Origin: Bacteroidota bacterium
Lineage (GTDB): Bacteria > Bacteroidota > Bacteroidia > Chitinophagales > Chitinophagaceae
DNA length: 20,308 bases
Direction of reading: 5' to 3'
Assembly: GCA_023426425.1 (NCBI GenBank)
Contig: JAFAAT010000256.1
Span: forward strand, 1 to 20,308
A program made the translations under genes and the position numbers. Every line of letters begins with the position of its first letter. Positions within the stretch are counted from its first letter, which is position 1. The notes under the pieces are model-generated. The model was not told where the DNA came from and did not search any database. It was given only the letters and a program-made list of their open reading frames with translations. Of the stretch, positions 7,383 to 15,626 are shown one piece after another.

Positions 7383-7970
7383 ATGACTCCCGAAAGAAAG
7401 CAAAGGATCGAAAATGTGCTTAGTCACCGTCAGCCCGACCTCGCAGTATTACTCGAAAATGTACATGATCCACACAATATCTCTGCTGTTATGCGCACCT
7501 GTGACTCTGTTGGTGTCCAGGAAGTATATGTGCTTAATACCCGCATTCCACGCCATAAAAAGTTTGGTAGCAAAAGCTCTGCAAGTGCCGCCTCCTGGTT
7601 AACTATCCATCAATTCGAGAAAATAGATGAGTGTTTTTCCCGGATCAGGGCTAAGTACGATAAGATTTTTGCAACTCATCTTGGTGCCAGTTCCGCGAGT
7701 CTATACGAACTTGATCTTACAGAGAAGGTGGTGCTGGTCTTTGGCAATGAACATAGTGGTGTTTCTGATGAAGTACTCGAATTGTGCGATGGGAATTTTT
7801 TGATACCACAAGTCGGAATGGTCAAATCACTAAACATTTCAGTCGCTTGTGCAGTGAGCCTCTATGAAGCCTACAGACAAAGAGCACAGAAGGGCTACTA
7901 TGACGGCCTAAGCAGGATGGGCACAGAAACCATTGCGGAACTATCTTCCCGCTGGGAAATCACACAATGA
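7383..7970 (+). CDS. trmH: tRNA (guanosine-2'-O-)-methyltransferase TrmH
   Basis: SPOUT-class methyltransferase that transfers a methyl group from SAM to the ribose of G18 in the tRNA D-loop. The 195-aa protein has motif 1 (LENVHDPHNISAVMRTCDSVGV region, 24-45, with the likely catalytic Arg38), motif 2 (VFGNEHSGVSDE, about 120-131) and motif 3 (IPQVGMVKSLNISVACAV, about 141-158), which builds the knotted SAM site. ATG 7383 is preferred over an in-frame ATG at 7347: the upstream one lies inside a terminator hairpin and ahead of the promoter element, and its extra residues are not family-like. It is shorter than E. coli TrmH (229 aa), mainly in the C-terminal extension. It converges on rpoD. 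Confidence 0.92.
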   Translation: MTPERKQRIENVLSHRQPDLAVLLENVHDPHNISAVMRTCDSVGVQEVYVLNTRIPRHKKFGSKSSASAASWLTIHQFEKIDECFSRIRAKYDKIFATHLGASSASLYELDLTEKVVLVFGNEHSGVSDEVLELCDGNFLIPQVGMVKSLNISVACAVSLYEAYRQRAQKGYYDGLSRMGTETIAELSSRWEITQ

Positions 7971-7995
7971 AAAAAGGTCCTGCTCGCAGGACCTT
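7971..7995 (-). terminator. Terminator after rpoD
   Basis: On the minus strand the 9-bp stem AAGGTCCTG with CAGGACCTT encloses a 4-base loop (CGAG) and runs into TTTTT. The plus strand lacks a T tract after the stem, so it serves mainly rpoD. Confidence 0.85.
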
Positions 7996-8015
7996 CAAAA
8001 AAAATATCAATTTAC

Positions 8016-8884
8016 TTAGTTGCCGAGGTAGGTTTTAAGTAATGAGCAACGGCTTGCAGACCTCAATTTCGTAATGGCCTTGTCCTTAATCTGACGAACA
8101 CGTTCCCTGGTTAACGAAAACTTCTCACCAATGTCTTCAAGGCTCATCGGATGCTCCACACCATACCGAAATAAAGTTTAATCACATCCCTTTGCCTGTC
8201 TGTAAGCGTGCTTAGAGAACGCTCAATTTCACAACGCAAAGAATCATAGTGCGCAAGGTCAGTGTCAGCAGAGTCTGCGTTTGGATTTTCCAGTACATCC
8301 AGCAGGCTGTTGTCCTCACTGTCAGCAAATGGTGCATCTACTGACACGTGACGGGCAGCTACTCCTAAAGTAGTTTCCACTTCTTCAGTGCCTATTTCAA
8401 GGATCTCTGCAAGTTCCTCTGTCGATGGTTCACGCTCAAACTCCTGTTCAAGCTGTGAGTAAGCCTTGCTTATCTTGTTCGACAGACCTACCTTGTTAAG
8501 AGGCAGTCGAACAATACGTGACTGTTCAGCCAGAGCTTGAAGAATAGATTGTCTAATCCACCAAACAGCGTAGGAGATGAATTTGAAACCACGCGTTTCA
8601 TCGAAACGTTGAGCCGCTTTTATCAGACCAAGGTTACCCTCATTGATAAGATCACTGAGCGAAAGTCCCTGGTTTTGATATTGCTTGGCCACAGATACCA
8701 CAAAGCGCAGGTTAGCCTTGGTAAGCTTTTCCAGCGCGCGCTGATCACCTTGTTTAATCCGGATGGCTAATTGTACCTCCTCTTCCGGAGTAATCAGGTC
8801 TACCTTGCCGATCTCCTGTAGATACTTTTCAAGAGACTGGCTCTCACGATTGGTAATGGACTTCGTGATTTTTAGTTGACGCAT
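8016..8884 (-). CDS. rpoD: Primary sigma factor RpoD/SigA with a one-base frameshift in region 4
   Basis: Directs RNA polymerase to housekeeping promoters. It is the short Bacteroidetes type without region 1.1. The N-terminus (MRQLKITK), region 1.2, region 2 (YAVWWIRQSI in 2.4) and region 3 read cleanly. In region 4 the frame breaks after IKLYFG: translation runs M-V-W-S-I-R then stops at 8144. Moving back one base at about 8163 restores GVEHPMSLEDIGEKF, SLTRERVRQI (the 4.2 recognition helix) and SLLKTYLGN, ending at TAA 8016-8018; the repaired protein is 289 aa. One base seems to be missing, most simply an A in CACACC(A)ATACCG on the plus strand. No slippery heptamer supports programmed shifting. 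ATG 8884 matches the canonical N-terminus; another ATG lies two codons upstream at 8890. A strong promoter (8968-8999) and a terminator bracket the gene. Confidence 0.9.
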
Positions 8885-8967
8885 TGACATAGGCGAGTTG
8901 TATTTTGGTGTGTAATAATGAGAAGTGTAAGATGGTTGGAAAGGGAGGTGAATGACATTTGTATGGC

Positions 8968-8999
8968 AAATCTAAAGGCTGAGTCAATTCAACCCAAAT
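8968..8999 (-). promoter_or_regulatory. rpoD promoter (Bacteroidetes -33/-7)
   Basis: Minus strand reads TTTG (8996-8999), 20 bases, then TAGATTTG (8968-8975). This is the Bacteroidetes consensus TTTG-N19-21-TAnnTTTG with no mismatch. It implies a leader of about 75 bases before the ATG at 8884. Confidence 0.8.
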
Positions 9000-9081
9000 A
9001 AAATTAAGGATTTCTTAACAGCTATTTTCCAACGTTTTCAGCATTGTTTAGCCGGTAAGCGGAATTAAACTGTTTTAAAAT

Positions 9082-9111
9082 TTTGATTGTTCCTTTGTTT
9101 TTTTATTATTG
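9082..9111 (+). promoter_or_regulatory. Candidate promoter of the START-like gene
   Basis: TTTG (9082-9085), 18 bases, then TATTATTG (9104-9111), one mismatch from TAnnTTTG. It lies about 34 bases before the ATG at 9146. Confidence 0.45.
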
Positions 9112-9145
9112 CAGCCTAAGAGTTTAATCAGTGAATACATCCGCG

Positions 9146-9526
9146 ATGAAGAAAAAAATCATGTACACGTTAGAGTTCCCCATTCGTTGCTCTCCTCCGA
9201 TTCTTTACGAATTCCTCTCTACACCGGTGGGTCTGCAGGAATGGTTTGCGGATAAAGTTGATCAACGTGACAGTCACTACTTCTTCACCTGGAATGGTGC
9301 TACAGATACTGCCGAAGTCGTAGAATACGTTGAGAATGAGTATATCGTGTATCGCTGGGACTACTATGACGAAGATGAGTTTTTCGAGTTTAGAATTGAA
9401 CAAAGTCCCATCACTAACGAGACCATCCTAAAAATCACCGACTTTGGTGATAAAGCTGATCTGAAGGATGCAGAAAGACTATGGAACTCTCAGGTCAATG
9501 ATTTGAAACATAGAATCGGCGCATAG
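9146..9526 (+). CDS. START-like (SRPBCC-fold) domain protein
   Basis: A 126-aa cytoplasmic protein, small and acidic, made of a single START-like domain of a type widespread in Bacteroidetes. Recognisable points are the opening YTLEFPIRCSPPILYEFLST, the turn VGLQEWFADKVD, the FTWNG strand and the C-terminal helix RLWNSQVNDLKHRIG. SRPBCC folds form a hydrophobic cavity that binds small lipophilic ligands or acts as a co-chaperone surface; the ligand of this subgroup is not known to me. ATG 9146 is preferred because the domain starts directly after it; an in-frame GTG at 9131 would add five residues. It is divergent from rpoD with an intervening promoter for each, and converges on another SRPBCC-fold gene. 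Confidence 0.85.
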   Translation: MKKKIMYTLEFPIRCSPPILYEFLSTPVGLQEWFADKVDQRDSHYFFTWNGATDTAEVVEYVENEYIVYRWDYYDEDEFFEFRIEQSPITNETILKITDFGDKADLKDAERLWNSQVNDLKHRIGA

Positions 9527-9547
9527 GAGCCACAGCTTCCAATACTA

Positions 9548-9575
9548 AGAAAGAGCCAGCAGCCTGGCTCTTTCT
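9548..9575. terminator. Terminator shared by two convergent SRPBCC genes
   Basis: A perfect 12-bp stem, AGAAAGAGCCAG with CTGGCTCTTTCT, encloses a 4-base loop. The plus-strand tail is GTATTTC. It lies between the convergent stops at 9526 and 9601 and can serve both. Confidence 0.75.
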
Positions 9576-9600
9576 GTATTTCAACGGGGACGGAAGTTAC

Positions 9601-10047
9601 TTACACGACTACCGATTCCGACAGATCTTTCAACTTTCCCAGCGCCTGTGGCCAGGTCTTGAGCATATATTCCCTGTATTCCTCCGTTACATCCGTATCC
9701 ACTATCATTTCAGTACCTCCGTCCTTTTCATCTAAGGTGTAATTTTCCATAGCACCTGCCCACTCCTTAGTTTTTGGGCTGTCATAGTCTTCCACGCCGT
9801 TATCCAGCATTCCCACATGTTCTATAGACATGTACCGGGACGGCACAGCATCTGCTACCCTGGAGATCATGCCGTTACCCGAGCCATCCAGGAAAAGGAT
9901 TTTGCTGCCTTTTTTCCAGTCCGTTTGTGCATGGGAGCCTTCTGAGAAAGCAGATGTCCATTGACGATAGGTGCTATCGTTTAGTAGTGTTTCCCACACC
10001 ACTTCCTTTGGTGCGTTTATAAACGTCTTGAATTGTAGTCGTACCAA
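9601..10047 (-). CDS. SRPBCC / AHSA1-type (Hsp90-activator-like) domain protein
   Basis: A 148-aa single-domain protein of the AHSA1-like branch of the SRPBCC fold. Visible marks are the N-terminal FKTFINAPKEVVWETL, the TYRQWTSAFSEGS segment, KKGSKILFLDGSGNGM, the WAGAMENYTL strand and a final long helix (EYMLKTWPQALGKLKDL). Bacterial members often bind or sense small hydrophobic molecules; nothing here fixes the ligand. No ATG precedes the domain. TTG 10047 puts the domain almost at the N-terminus and is preferred; TTG 10071 would give 156 aa. The stop faces the START-like gene across a shared terminator. Confidence 0.82.
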   Translation of the reverse strand: MVRLQFKTFINAPKEVVWETLLNDSTYRQWTSAFSEGSHAQTDWKKGSKILFLDGSGNGMISRVADAVPSRYMSIEHVGMLDNGVEDYDSPKTKEWAGAMENYTLDEKDGGTEMIVDTDVTEEYREYMLKTWPQALGKLKDLSESVVV

Positions 10048-10158
10048 TAGCTTAAGTGTTTTGTACAACAAATATCGGTATTGCTGTTTCTGACTTGGAG
10101 GGTGTTTGCGTCAGAATTGAAGTCATTTGCGACTTATTGAAATCTGCTTTACTACGAA

Positions 10159-10189
10159 GAAAAAAGCCAGACATCATCTGCCTGGCTTT
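10159..10189 (-). terminator. Terminator after the copper monooxygenase fusion gene
   Basis: On the minus strand AAAGCCAG pairs with CTGGCTTT around 11 bases and continues into TTTTC. It lies 22 bases beyond the stop codon. Confidence 0.8.
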
Positions 10190-10210
10190 CCAAATTATTA
10201 ATAGATCTGT

Positions 10211-11785
10211 TTACCGCACCACAACCTTCTGTGTAATAATGCGCTCTGAAGTTCGGAACCTCAGTTGGTATACGCCCGGTGGTAACGACTCAATGTTAAA
10301 GATCTTCGCGTGGTAGCCAGCGCTAAGCTTTTGAGGGGAAACTAATGACTGAATCAGACGACCGTCAAGACTGATCAGGTCAATACTTCCGTTGCTTGCT
10401 TCTTCCAGGTACGTCTTTACTGTGAGCTGCTGACTAGCCGGGTTGGGGTACACTTCCAACAACTGCTGTCCTCGGTAGTAGGTAGCAGGCACAGAGGTGA
10501 TGGCGTTGCTGTCTATCACGATGTTTTCATCACCCGGCTGGTAAAGCGAATAGATGAAGTACACAAGCAGCATCTCGTCAGTAGTGGCTTCACCCAATGA
10601 GACATTCTGTGGAGGATTGCTCGGATTCCAGATATTGTTCGCCGTGTTGTCGTAGAATGCATTTGCATACAACTTAGTACCACCGACCACTTTCTGAATC
10701 CGGGGGAACATATAGAACCCTTGCCAGTGAAAGTTCCAGTCATTGATGCGAATGAACTTCTGTGTATCATTGGATGGAGTGATACCAAAGCAGGAAATAC
10801 TACGTCCAATCATATGCATATGGGGAGCTACGCCCAGCACGGAGGCATTCAGGAAGTTTGGTACGTCAAATTTGGCGGTGAAGGTTTTTGTCTGGTTGGC
10901 AGGAATGAATAAGGGACCGTTTTGCAATGCAACATCATGATTAAGTGCCGGATCAATGAACACGCTACGAACGTTTGAAGCCGTAGAAAAAAAGAAATTG
11001 ATCTTAGTACTGTCCTGCATCCCCTGGCTACCTGAGGGGTAGTGAATCTGGATGATGATATCCGCATTCTTAGGAAGACGGACACCAAAACCAGCAGGAT
11101 ATTTCAGTGGTGATGTGCCGGGAACCCAGCCACCCAGAAGTATGGCGGCGTTTGTGCCTACACCACCAAAGCTGGTATAGCCTGGGCCTGGGTCAGCAGC
11201 ATCCAGCGAGGCACAGGCACCGGTGGTATCAGCATACACAAGGACGTGATGGACAATACTACGGTTGCCAGGTATGGCTTCAAATGCACTGATGTATTTA
11301 TCAACGGAAAAGCCACTTGGGACAACAAAACACCGGTACACATCGCCGTTCATCGCAGTTGAGGTATAGTGCGGAATTTGTGCCACGAGATCCGGTGTTC
11401 CCGGAAGATCTCCTGTGCTGTTAAATACGGGTGGGGGAGGTGCCAATGTAGGATCGCCCTGTGGTTTGCCTCCGTTCACCCAATTAACAATCTTGTCGAT
11501 TTCATCCTGTTTCAGCAGACGCTCATGCGCCAGCCTTTTATAGGTAGGGTCAGGCGGCCAGGGAGGCATACGTCGCGCCTGTACTGCCGAACTAATGGCA
11601 GAACCGTAGGTCACTGCATTCTGGTAGCTCACCAGCTCAAAAGGGGCGATGCCACCGGTGCGATGACACGATACACAGTTATTATAGAGGATGGGTGCAA
11701 TACTCGTGCTCCAGTCAGGTGTTTGCGCCTGAACTGAGACCGAAGCCGCAAGGGCAGCCAATAATATTTGATACCTTTTGAACAT
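10211..11785 (-). CDS. Cytochrome c - copper type II (PHM-like) monooxygenase - T9SS tail fusion
   Basis: Predicted secreted or surface redox enzyme, 524 aa. Signal peptide 1-20 (ends VQA). Cytochrome c-like domain, about 25-107: one heme site CVSCH (C37, C40, H41) and candidate axial Met73 in RRMPPW. Then a Pro-rich linker. Residues about 130-430 resemble the two copper domains of peptidylglycine alpha-hydroxylating and dopamine beta-monooxygenases. All six ligands seem present: H179-H180 (IVHHVLVYAD) and H248 (IQIHYP) for the first copper; H322, H324 (APHMHMIGRS) and M405 (TDEMLL) for the second. The tail, about 441-524, is a T9SS type A sorting domain (VYPNPA ... GVYQLRF ... KVVVR). I infer heme-to-copper electron delivery in place of ascorbate. 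The substrate is unknown. TTAATTTG at 11805-11812 is a weak promoter candidate. Confidence 0.85.
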   Translation of the reverse strand: MFKRYQILLAALAASVSVQAQTPDWSTSIAPILYNNCVSCHRTGGIAPFELVSYQNAVTYGSAISSAVQARRMPPWPPDPTYKRLAHERLLKQDEIDKIVNWVNGGKPQGDPTLAPPPPVFNSTGDLPGTPDLVAQIPHYTSTAMNGDVYRCFVVPSGFSVDKYISAFEAIPGNRSIVHHVLVYADTTGACASLDAADPGPGYTSFGGVGTNAAILLGGWVPGTSPLKYPAGFGVRLPKNADIIIQIHYPSGSQGMQDSTKINFFFSTASNVRSVFIDPALNHDVALQNGPLFIPANQTKTFTAKFDVPNFLNASVLGVAPHMHMIGRSISCFGITPSNDTQKFIRINDWNFHWQGFYMFPRIQKVVGGTKLYANAFYDNTANNIWNPSNPPQNVSLGEATTDEMLLVYFIYSLYQPGDENIVIDSNAITSVPATYYRGQQLLEVYPNPASQQLTVKTYLEEASNGSIDLISLDGRLIQSLVSPQKLSAGYHAKIFNIESLPPGVYQLRFRTSERIITQKVVVR

Positions 11786-11871
11786 AATAAGGAATTGAGA
11801 GCTACAAATTAATAATTTTATTTATGGTGCTGGCATTTTTTCCCTGGCACGATTTCAAATGATAGCTTTTG

Positions 11872-12600
11872 ATGCTTAAGGCAGTTCGGGTTAGAATTCA
11901 GAAGTTTTTTGCAGCATTAGGACTGCTGTCCGTTGAGATGCTTGTGGTGCTCGTGCTTTTCGTACTGGCGGTATTGTTATTTGGATTCTTTGTAAAGCAG
12001 ATTTTTATTGATCATCAGGATGATTTTGACTATAGAGTTTTTAGCTGGTTGGAAACAAAGGTGACACCTCTGAACACTGGCCTTATGGAGGCAATTACTT
12101 TTCTGGGCACCCATACGTTTCTGATACCGGCGAATCTTATTCTAATTGCTTATTTTCTGCTTATCAGGAGACATCGATGGTATTCAATCAAAGTAGCTTC
12201 TATTGCGCTTAGCAGCACGGCCCTGATGTTCATTCTAAAAACCTTCTTTTCCCGGCAACGTCCACTAATTCCCCTCCTGGAACCGGCACTCGGATACAGT
12301 TTCCCGAGCGGCCATTCCTTAATGAGCTTTGCGTTCTACGGGCTGCTTATTTTCTTATCCTATAAATACATTGAGAATCGGGCCGTCAAATGGATCGCAA
12401 TCGGGTTTTTCGGAGTACTCATCCTCTTAATAGGATTTAGCAGAATTTACCTTAGAGTACACTACTTCAGTGATGTCCTTTCCGGCTTTGCTGTGGGTAT
12501 TATCTGGCTTACCATTTCACTATGGATATTGAACAGGCTGGAAAAATACAGCAAACGAAATATTGAACCAGTCCTGGAAGAGGCTGAAAAGGAAGCCTGA
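11872..12600 (+). CDS. PAP2-family membrane phosphatase
   Basis: Integral membrane phosphatase of 242 aa, likely acting on a lipid phosphate (undecaprenyl diphosphate, phosphatidylglycerol phosphate or phosphatidate). The full PAP2 signature is present: KTFFSRQRP (K123-P131), PSGH (145-148, with His148) and SRIYLRVHYFSD (180-191, nucleophile His187 and Asp191). Hydrophobic helices lie at about 21-45, 84-98, 107-122, 150-163, 171-181 and 192-212. The first helix and a periplasmic-type segment (FIDHQDDFDYRVF) precede the catalytic half. A TTG immediately before ATG 11872 is an alternative start. The C-terminus is a charged tail (EEAEKEA). It is divergent from the monooxygenase fusion. PAP2 membership is secure; the substrate is not. 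Confidence 0.92.
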   Translation: MLKAVRVRIQKFFAALGLLSVEMLVVLVLFVLAVLLFGFFVKQIFIDHQDDFDYRVFSWLETKVTPLNTGLMEAITFLGTHTFLIPANLILIAYFLLIRRHRWYSIKVASIALSSTALMFILKTFFSRQRPLIPLLEPALGYSFPSGHSLMSFAFYGLLIFLSYKYIENRAVKWIAIGFFGVLILLIGFSRIYLRVHYFSDVLSGFAVGIIWLTISLWILNRLEKYSKRNIEPVLEEAEKEA

Positions 12601-12615
12601 ATCCAAACAAACTCA

Positions 12616-12648
12616 ATCTAAAAACAGAAACCGCCTGACGGCGGTTCT
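12616..12648. terminator. Bidirectional terminator between PAP2 and M16 genes
   Basis: AGAAACCGCC and GGCGGTTCT pair with one bulge around a TGAC loop. On the minus strand the stem is followed by GTTTTTAG, a fair T tract, so it mainly serves the M16 peptidase gene and perhaps also the PAP2 gene. Confidence 0.7.
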
Positions 12649-12674
12649 GCAATTTGGTCTTCCATAAAAGAAGA

Positions 12675-15521
12675 TTAATAAAGCGGATTGCCTTCTTTAT
12701 CCAGCTCTACCATATCATAACCCATAACTTTCAGTTTTTCCCACACCTTCGACTTGTCGCCGACCAGAATGATATTCATCTTATCAAGGTCAGGAGCGTA
12801 TTTGCCAGCCAAGGCATTCAGGTCTTTCAAAGAGAGTTTTTCGAGTAGGGCATTCTGCTCTTTGGTGAAGGTAGCTGGCAGATCGTACTCGAGAATCTGA
12901 CTCAGGAAGCTTGCCTTCTGAAATGCTGCCTCATATTTGCGTGCATCACTTTGACCCATAGACTTGCGCGTGAATTCCAGCTCCTGTGTGGTAGCACCTT
13001 TTGTTTTATAGTCGCGGAGAATCTTTACGATATCTACCAGTGCACTGTCTGTAGCGTCGGCTTTGATGCCTGCGCTAAAGCTATAAGTACCTGTGTATTT
13101 ATCACCATCAAAGAAGCCCCGGGCCCCATAAGTCCAGCCTTTTTCCTCGCGAAGGTCAAGGTTCAGGCGGCTGTTGAAAGCACCGGCAAGAGGATAGTTC
13201 ATCACACCTGCTTTGAAATAGTCACCAAGGGCGTCGTATTTCAACCCGGTTACATAACCAACCCGGAATTCTGTTTGTGCAGCGTTGGGCACATCTACAA
13301 AGTAAATCTTGGTCTTTTCTATTTGAGGTGCTGATTTGATCTCAGGCAGCTTTACGAGTTTTTCCGGAATTCTTTCAAGGAAGGCAAGCTTTGGAACCAC
13401 CTCTTCCTTGGAAACGTCACCAACGACGATCACCTGTGCATCTTTCCTGGAAATATAGTTGTCGTAGTAGCGTTGTACGTCAGCCAGCGTAATGTTTGAC
13501 AGGGTTTTCTCCGTGCCGTATGCAGACCAACCGAGTACATTATCTGAACCAAATAAAACCTTCGGATAAACAACAGAAGCGACGTAGTTGGGACGGTTCA
13601 TAGCATTACGTATGCTTTCCATCATCCGCTTCTTATTCATTTCGAAGCTCGCTTCTGTAAACCTCGGATTGAGTAAACGCTCTTCCAGAAGTTCAAGCGT
13701 TTTGTCCAGGTTCTTCTTAAGTGACTGAACATTTACTACAGTGGCGTCATCTGTCGTGTAGACGTTGATACTGCTTCCCAGTTTGTCAAGTGCATTGCTG
13801 AATTGCTCTGCTGTGTAGTTCTTTGTGTCTTCACCCATCATAGTTGAAGTGAGACTTGCAAGACCAACCTTCGTGGGATCATATGCATCCATGAGACGGC
13901 CTCCCTTGAACTTGAGTTGCATAGACACCATCGGAATCTCATCGGACTTAGTGCCAATTGCTTTTACCGAACCGGCTATGTTTGCTCTCCAAAATTCAGG
14001 TACAGAAACGACAGGATTCGGACCATTGCCAGGCATTTTACTACGGTCGAAATTGTCTTTTGCTTTTACATACTTCAGACCTTCATAGCCATAATCAGGA
14101 GCGGCGTAGCCTTCGGTAGAAACTGTATAGTTATCTTCAGCAGCTTTGTTGTCTTCGTTACCTTTTGTAAGAACGCTTACCACCACTGCATGTCCGCCCT
14201 TGATGTATTGCTGGTAGGCTTTCATGACATCTTCTTTGGTAACAGACGTATACATTTTCAGAGTAGTACCGATGAAGTTTGCATTTCCAGTGTAGGTCTC
14301 ATAAGCCGCAAGCTGCGATACTTTACCTGAAACATTCTCGAGCCGACGAATAAATTGAGCTTCCATGCCTGAGCGGAATTTCTCAATGTCTTCATCTGTA
14401 ACCCCCCGCTGTTCAAATTCTGCAAACGCTGCACGCACCTGTTGTTCAATTTCGCTTAGTTTTTGCCCGGGAAAGGGAGTAACAGTTATCGTGAATTCGC
14501 CGGAAAGTTCGGAGGTAGAATTGTATACTGTTACATTCACTGCTTTTTGGGACTTCACCAGGTTCTGATAGAGAATTGAGTTCTTGCCTTGTCCAAAGAT
14601 CTCTGCAAAGCAGTCGAGTGCTACTTCCTCCTTACTAAACTGTTGTGGGGTAGGATAGACCATCCGAAGCTGTGGCAGCTTGGCGTAGTTGTCCATCATG
14701 GAAACATAGCGATCCTTCTCAAGCTTTGGCAGTGGAAGCTTAACCGGAGTAACTTCGGGTCCGCGAGGGATTGAACCGAAGTATTTTTCTGCGAGCTTCA
14801 CCACTTCTTTTGGATTAACATCACCACCTACAGTGAGCACGGCGTTGTTCGGTCCATACCAGCGAAGGAAAAAGTTTTTGAGGTCACCTACATTCACCCT
14901 GTTCAGGTCTTCAATGTATCCGATGGTCAGCCAGGAGTATGGATGGCCATAAGGATAGAGGTTTTTGGCTGCAACCTCACCCACCAGTCCATATGGTACG
15001 TTGTCATAGCGCTGGCCACGTTCGTTCTTTACAGTAGCGCGCTGAATCTCGAATTTCTTCTGTGTAACGGCATCCAGCAGGAATCCCATGCGGTCAGCCT
15101 CAAGCCAGAGCATTTTTTCTAGCTGATTGCTCGGAACAGTTTCGAAATAGTTCGTGCGGTCCCGGTTGGTTGTTCCATTCAATGTGCCACCTGCTTCAGT
15201 GATGATTTTGAAATGCTGTTCGTCAGCAACATTGTCTGAACCCTGGAACATCATATGCTCAAAGAAGTGAGCAAAACCGGACTTGCCGATTTCCTCGCGG
15301 GCGGAGCCTACGTGATAGGTAACATCTACATGCACAATCGGATCTGAATGATCTTCGTGCACGATAACAGTTAAGCCATTGGGAAGTACATACTTCTCAT
15401 AGGGGATGACAACTTCATTTCCTTTTTTTGTGATCTTTTCTACCAGCTTTGCCTGGGCGAGAACTGCCGAGGGGTTGCAGAGCACTGCAACTGCCGATAA
15501 GCTTAACAAAATACGCTTCAT
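12675..15521 (-). CDS. Secreted M16 zinc peptidase, two M16 units (pitrilysin/insulinase type)
   Basis: Predicted periplasmic metallopeptidase of 948 aa. Signal peptide 1-23 (ends AVLAQA). The first unit (about 35-490) has the inverted zinc motif HFFEH (H85, E88, H89) in GFAHFFEHMMFQG, and the third zinc ligand is E167 in VKNERGQRYD. The second unit (about 515-935) lacks an HxxEH motif, as expected for the non-catalytic half, but keeps the REEKGWTYG segment that carries the conserved Arg/Tyr pair used in substrate binding. These clamshell enzymes usually cut peptides small enough to enter the chamber. The length and fusion of both halves match known bacterial members. The gene stands alone; its terminator is shared with PAP2. 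No promoter with both elements was seen. Confidence 0.94.
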   Translation of the reverse strand: MKRILLSLSAVAVLCNPSAVLAQAKLVEKITKKGNEVVIPYEKYVLPNGLTVIVHEDHSDPIVHVDVTYHVGSAREEIGKSGFAHFFEHMMFQGSDNVADEQHFKIITEAGGTLNGTTNRDRTNYFETVPSNQLEKMLWLEADRMGFLLDAVTQKKFEIQRATVKNERGQRYDNVPYGLVGEVAAKNLYPYGHPYSWLTIGYIEDLNRVNVGDLKNFFLRWYGPNNAVLTVGGDVNPKEVVKLAEKYFGSIPRGPEVTPVKLPLPKLEKDRYVSMMDNYAKLPQLRMVYPTPQQFSKEEVALDCFAEIFGQGKNSILYQNLVKSQKAVNVTVYNSTSELSGEFTITVTPFPGQKLSEIEQQVRAAFAEFEQRGVTDEDIEKFRSGMEAQFIRRLENVSGKVSQLAAYETYTGNANFIGTTLKMYTSVTKEDVMKAYQQYIKGGHAVVVSVLTKGNEDNKAAEDNYTVSTEGYAAPDYGYEGLKYVKAKDNFDRSKMPGNGPNPVVSVPEFWRANIAGSVKAIGTKSDEIPMVSMQLKFKGGRLMDAYDPTKVGLASLTSTMMGEDTKNYTAEQFSNALDKLGSSINVYTTDDATVVNVQSLKKNLDKTLELLEERLLNPRFTEASFEMNKKRMMESIRNAMNRPNYVASVVYPKVLFGSDNVLGWSAYGTEKTLSNITLADVQRYYDNYISRKDAQVIVVGDVSKEEVVPKLAFLERIPEKLVKLPEIKSAPQIEKTKIYFVDVPNAAQTEFRVGYVTGLKYDALGDYFKAGVMNYPLAGAFNSRLNLDLREEKGWTYGARGFFDGDKYTGTYSFSAGIKADATDSALVDIVKILRDYKTKGATTQELEFTRKSMGQSDARKYEAAFQKASFLSQILEYDLPATFTKEQNALLEKLSLKDLNALAGKYAPDLDKMNIILVGDKSKVWEKLKVMGYDMVELDKEGNPLY

Positions 15522-15626
15522 TAAAATGATTTTGGATATGGTAAAAATACGACTAATAACCCGGTTGCTGGGGGGATTTTTCAGGGGAAAAGCAATACAG
15601 AAGCCGGATTTGGCTAAATAAGCGGT

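Noticed and set aside
8155..8170. Programmed ribosomal frameshift in rpoD
   Set aside because: No slippery heptamer or stimulating structure was seen at the shift point, and a missing base explains it more simply.
11863..11871. TAGCTTTTG directly before the PAP2 ATG, considered as a -7 element
   Set aside because: Transcription would start inside the coding region, and the spacing has one base too many.
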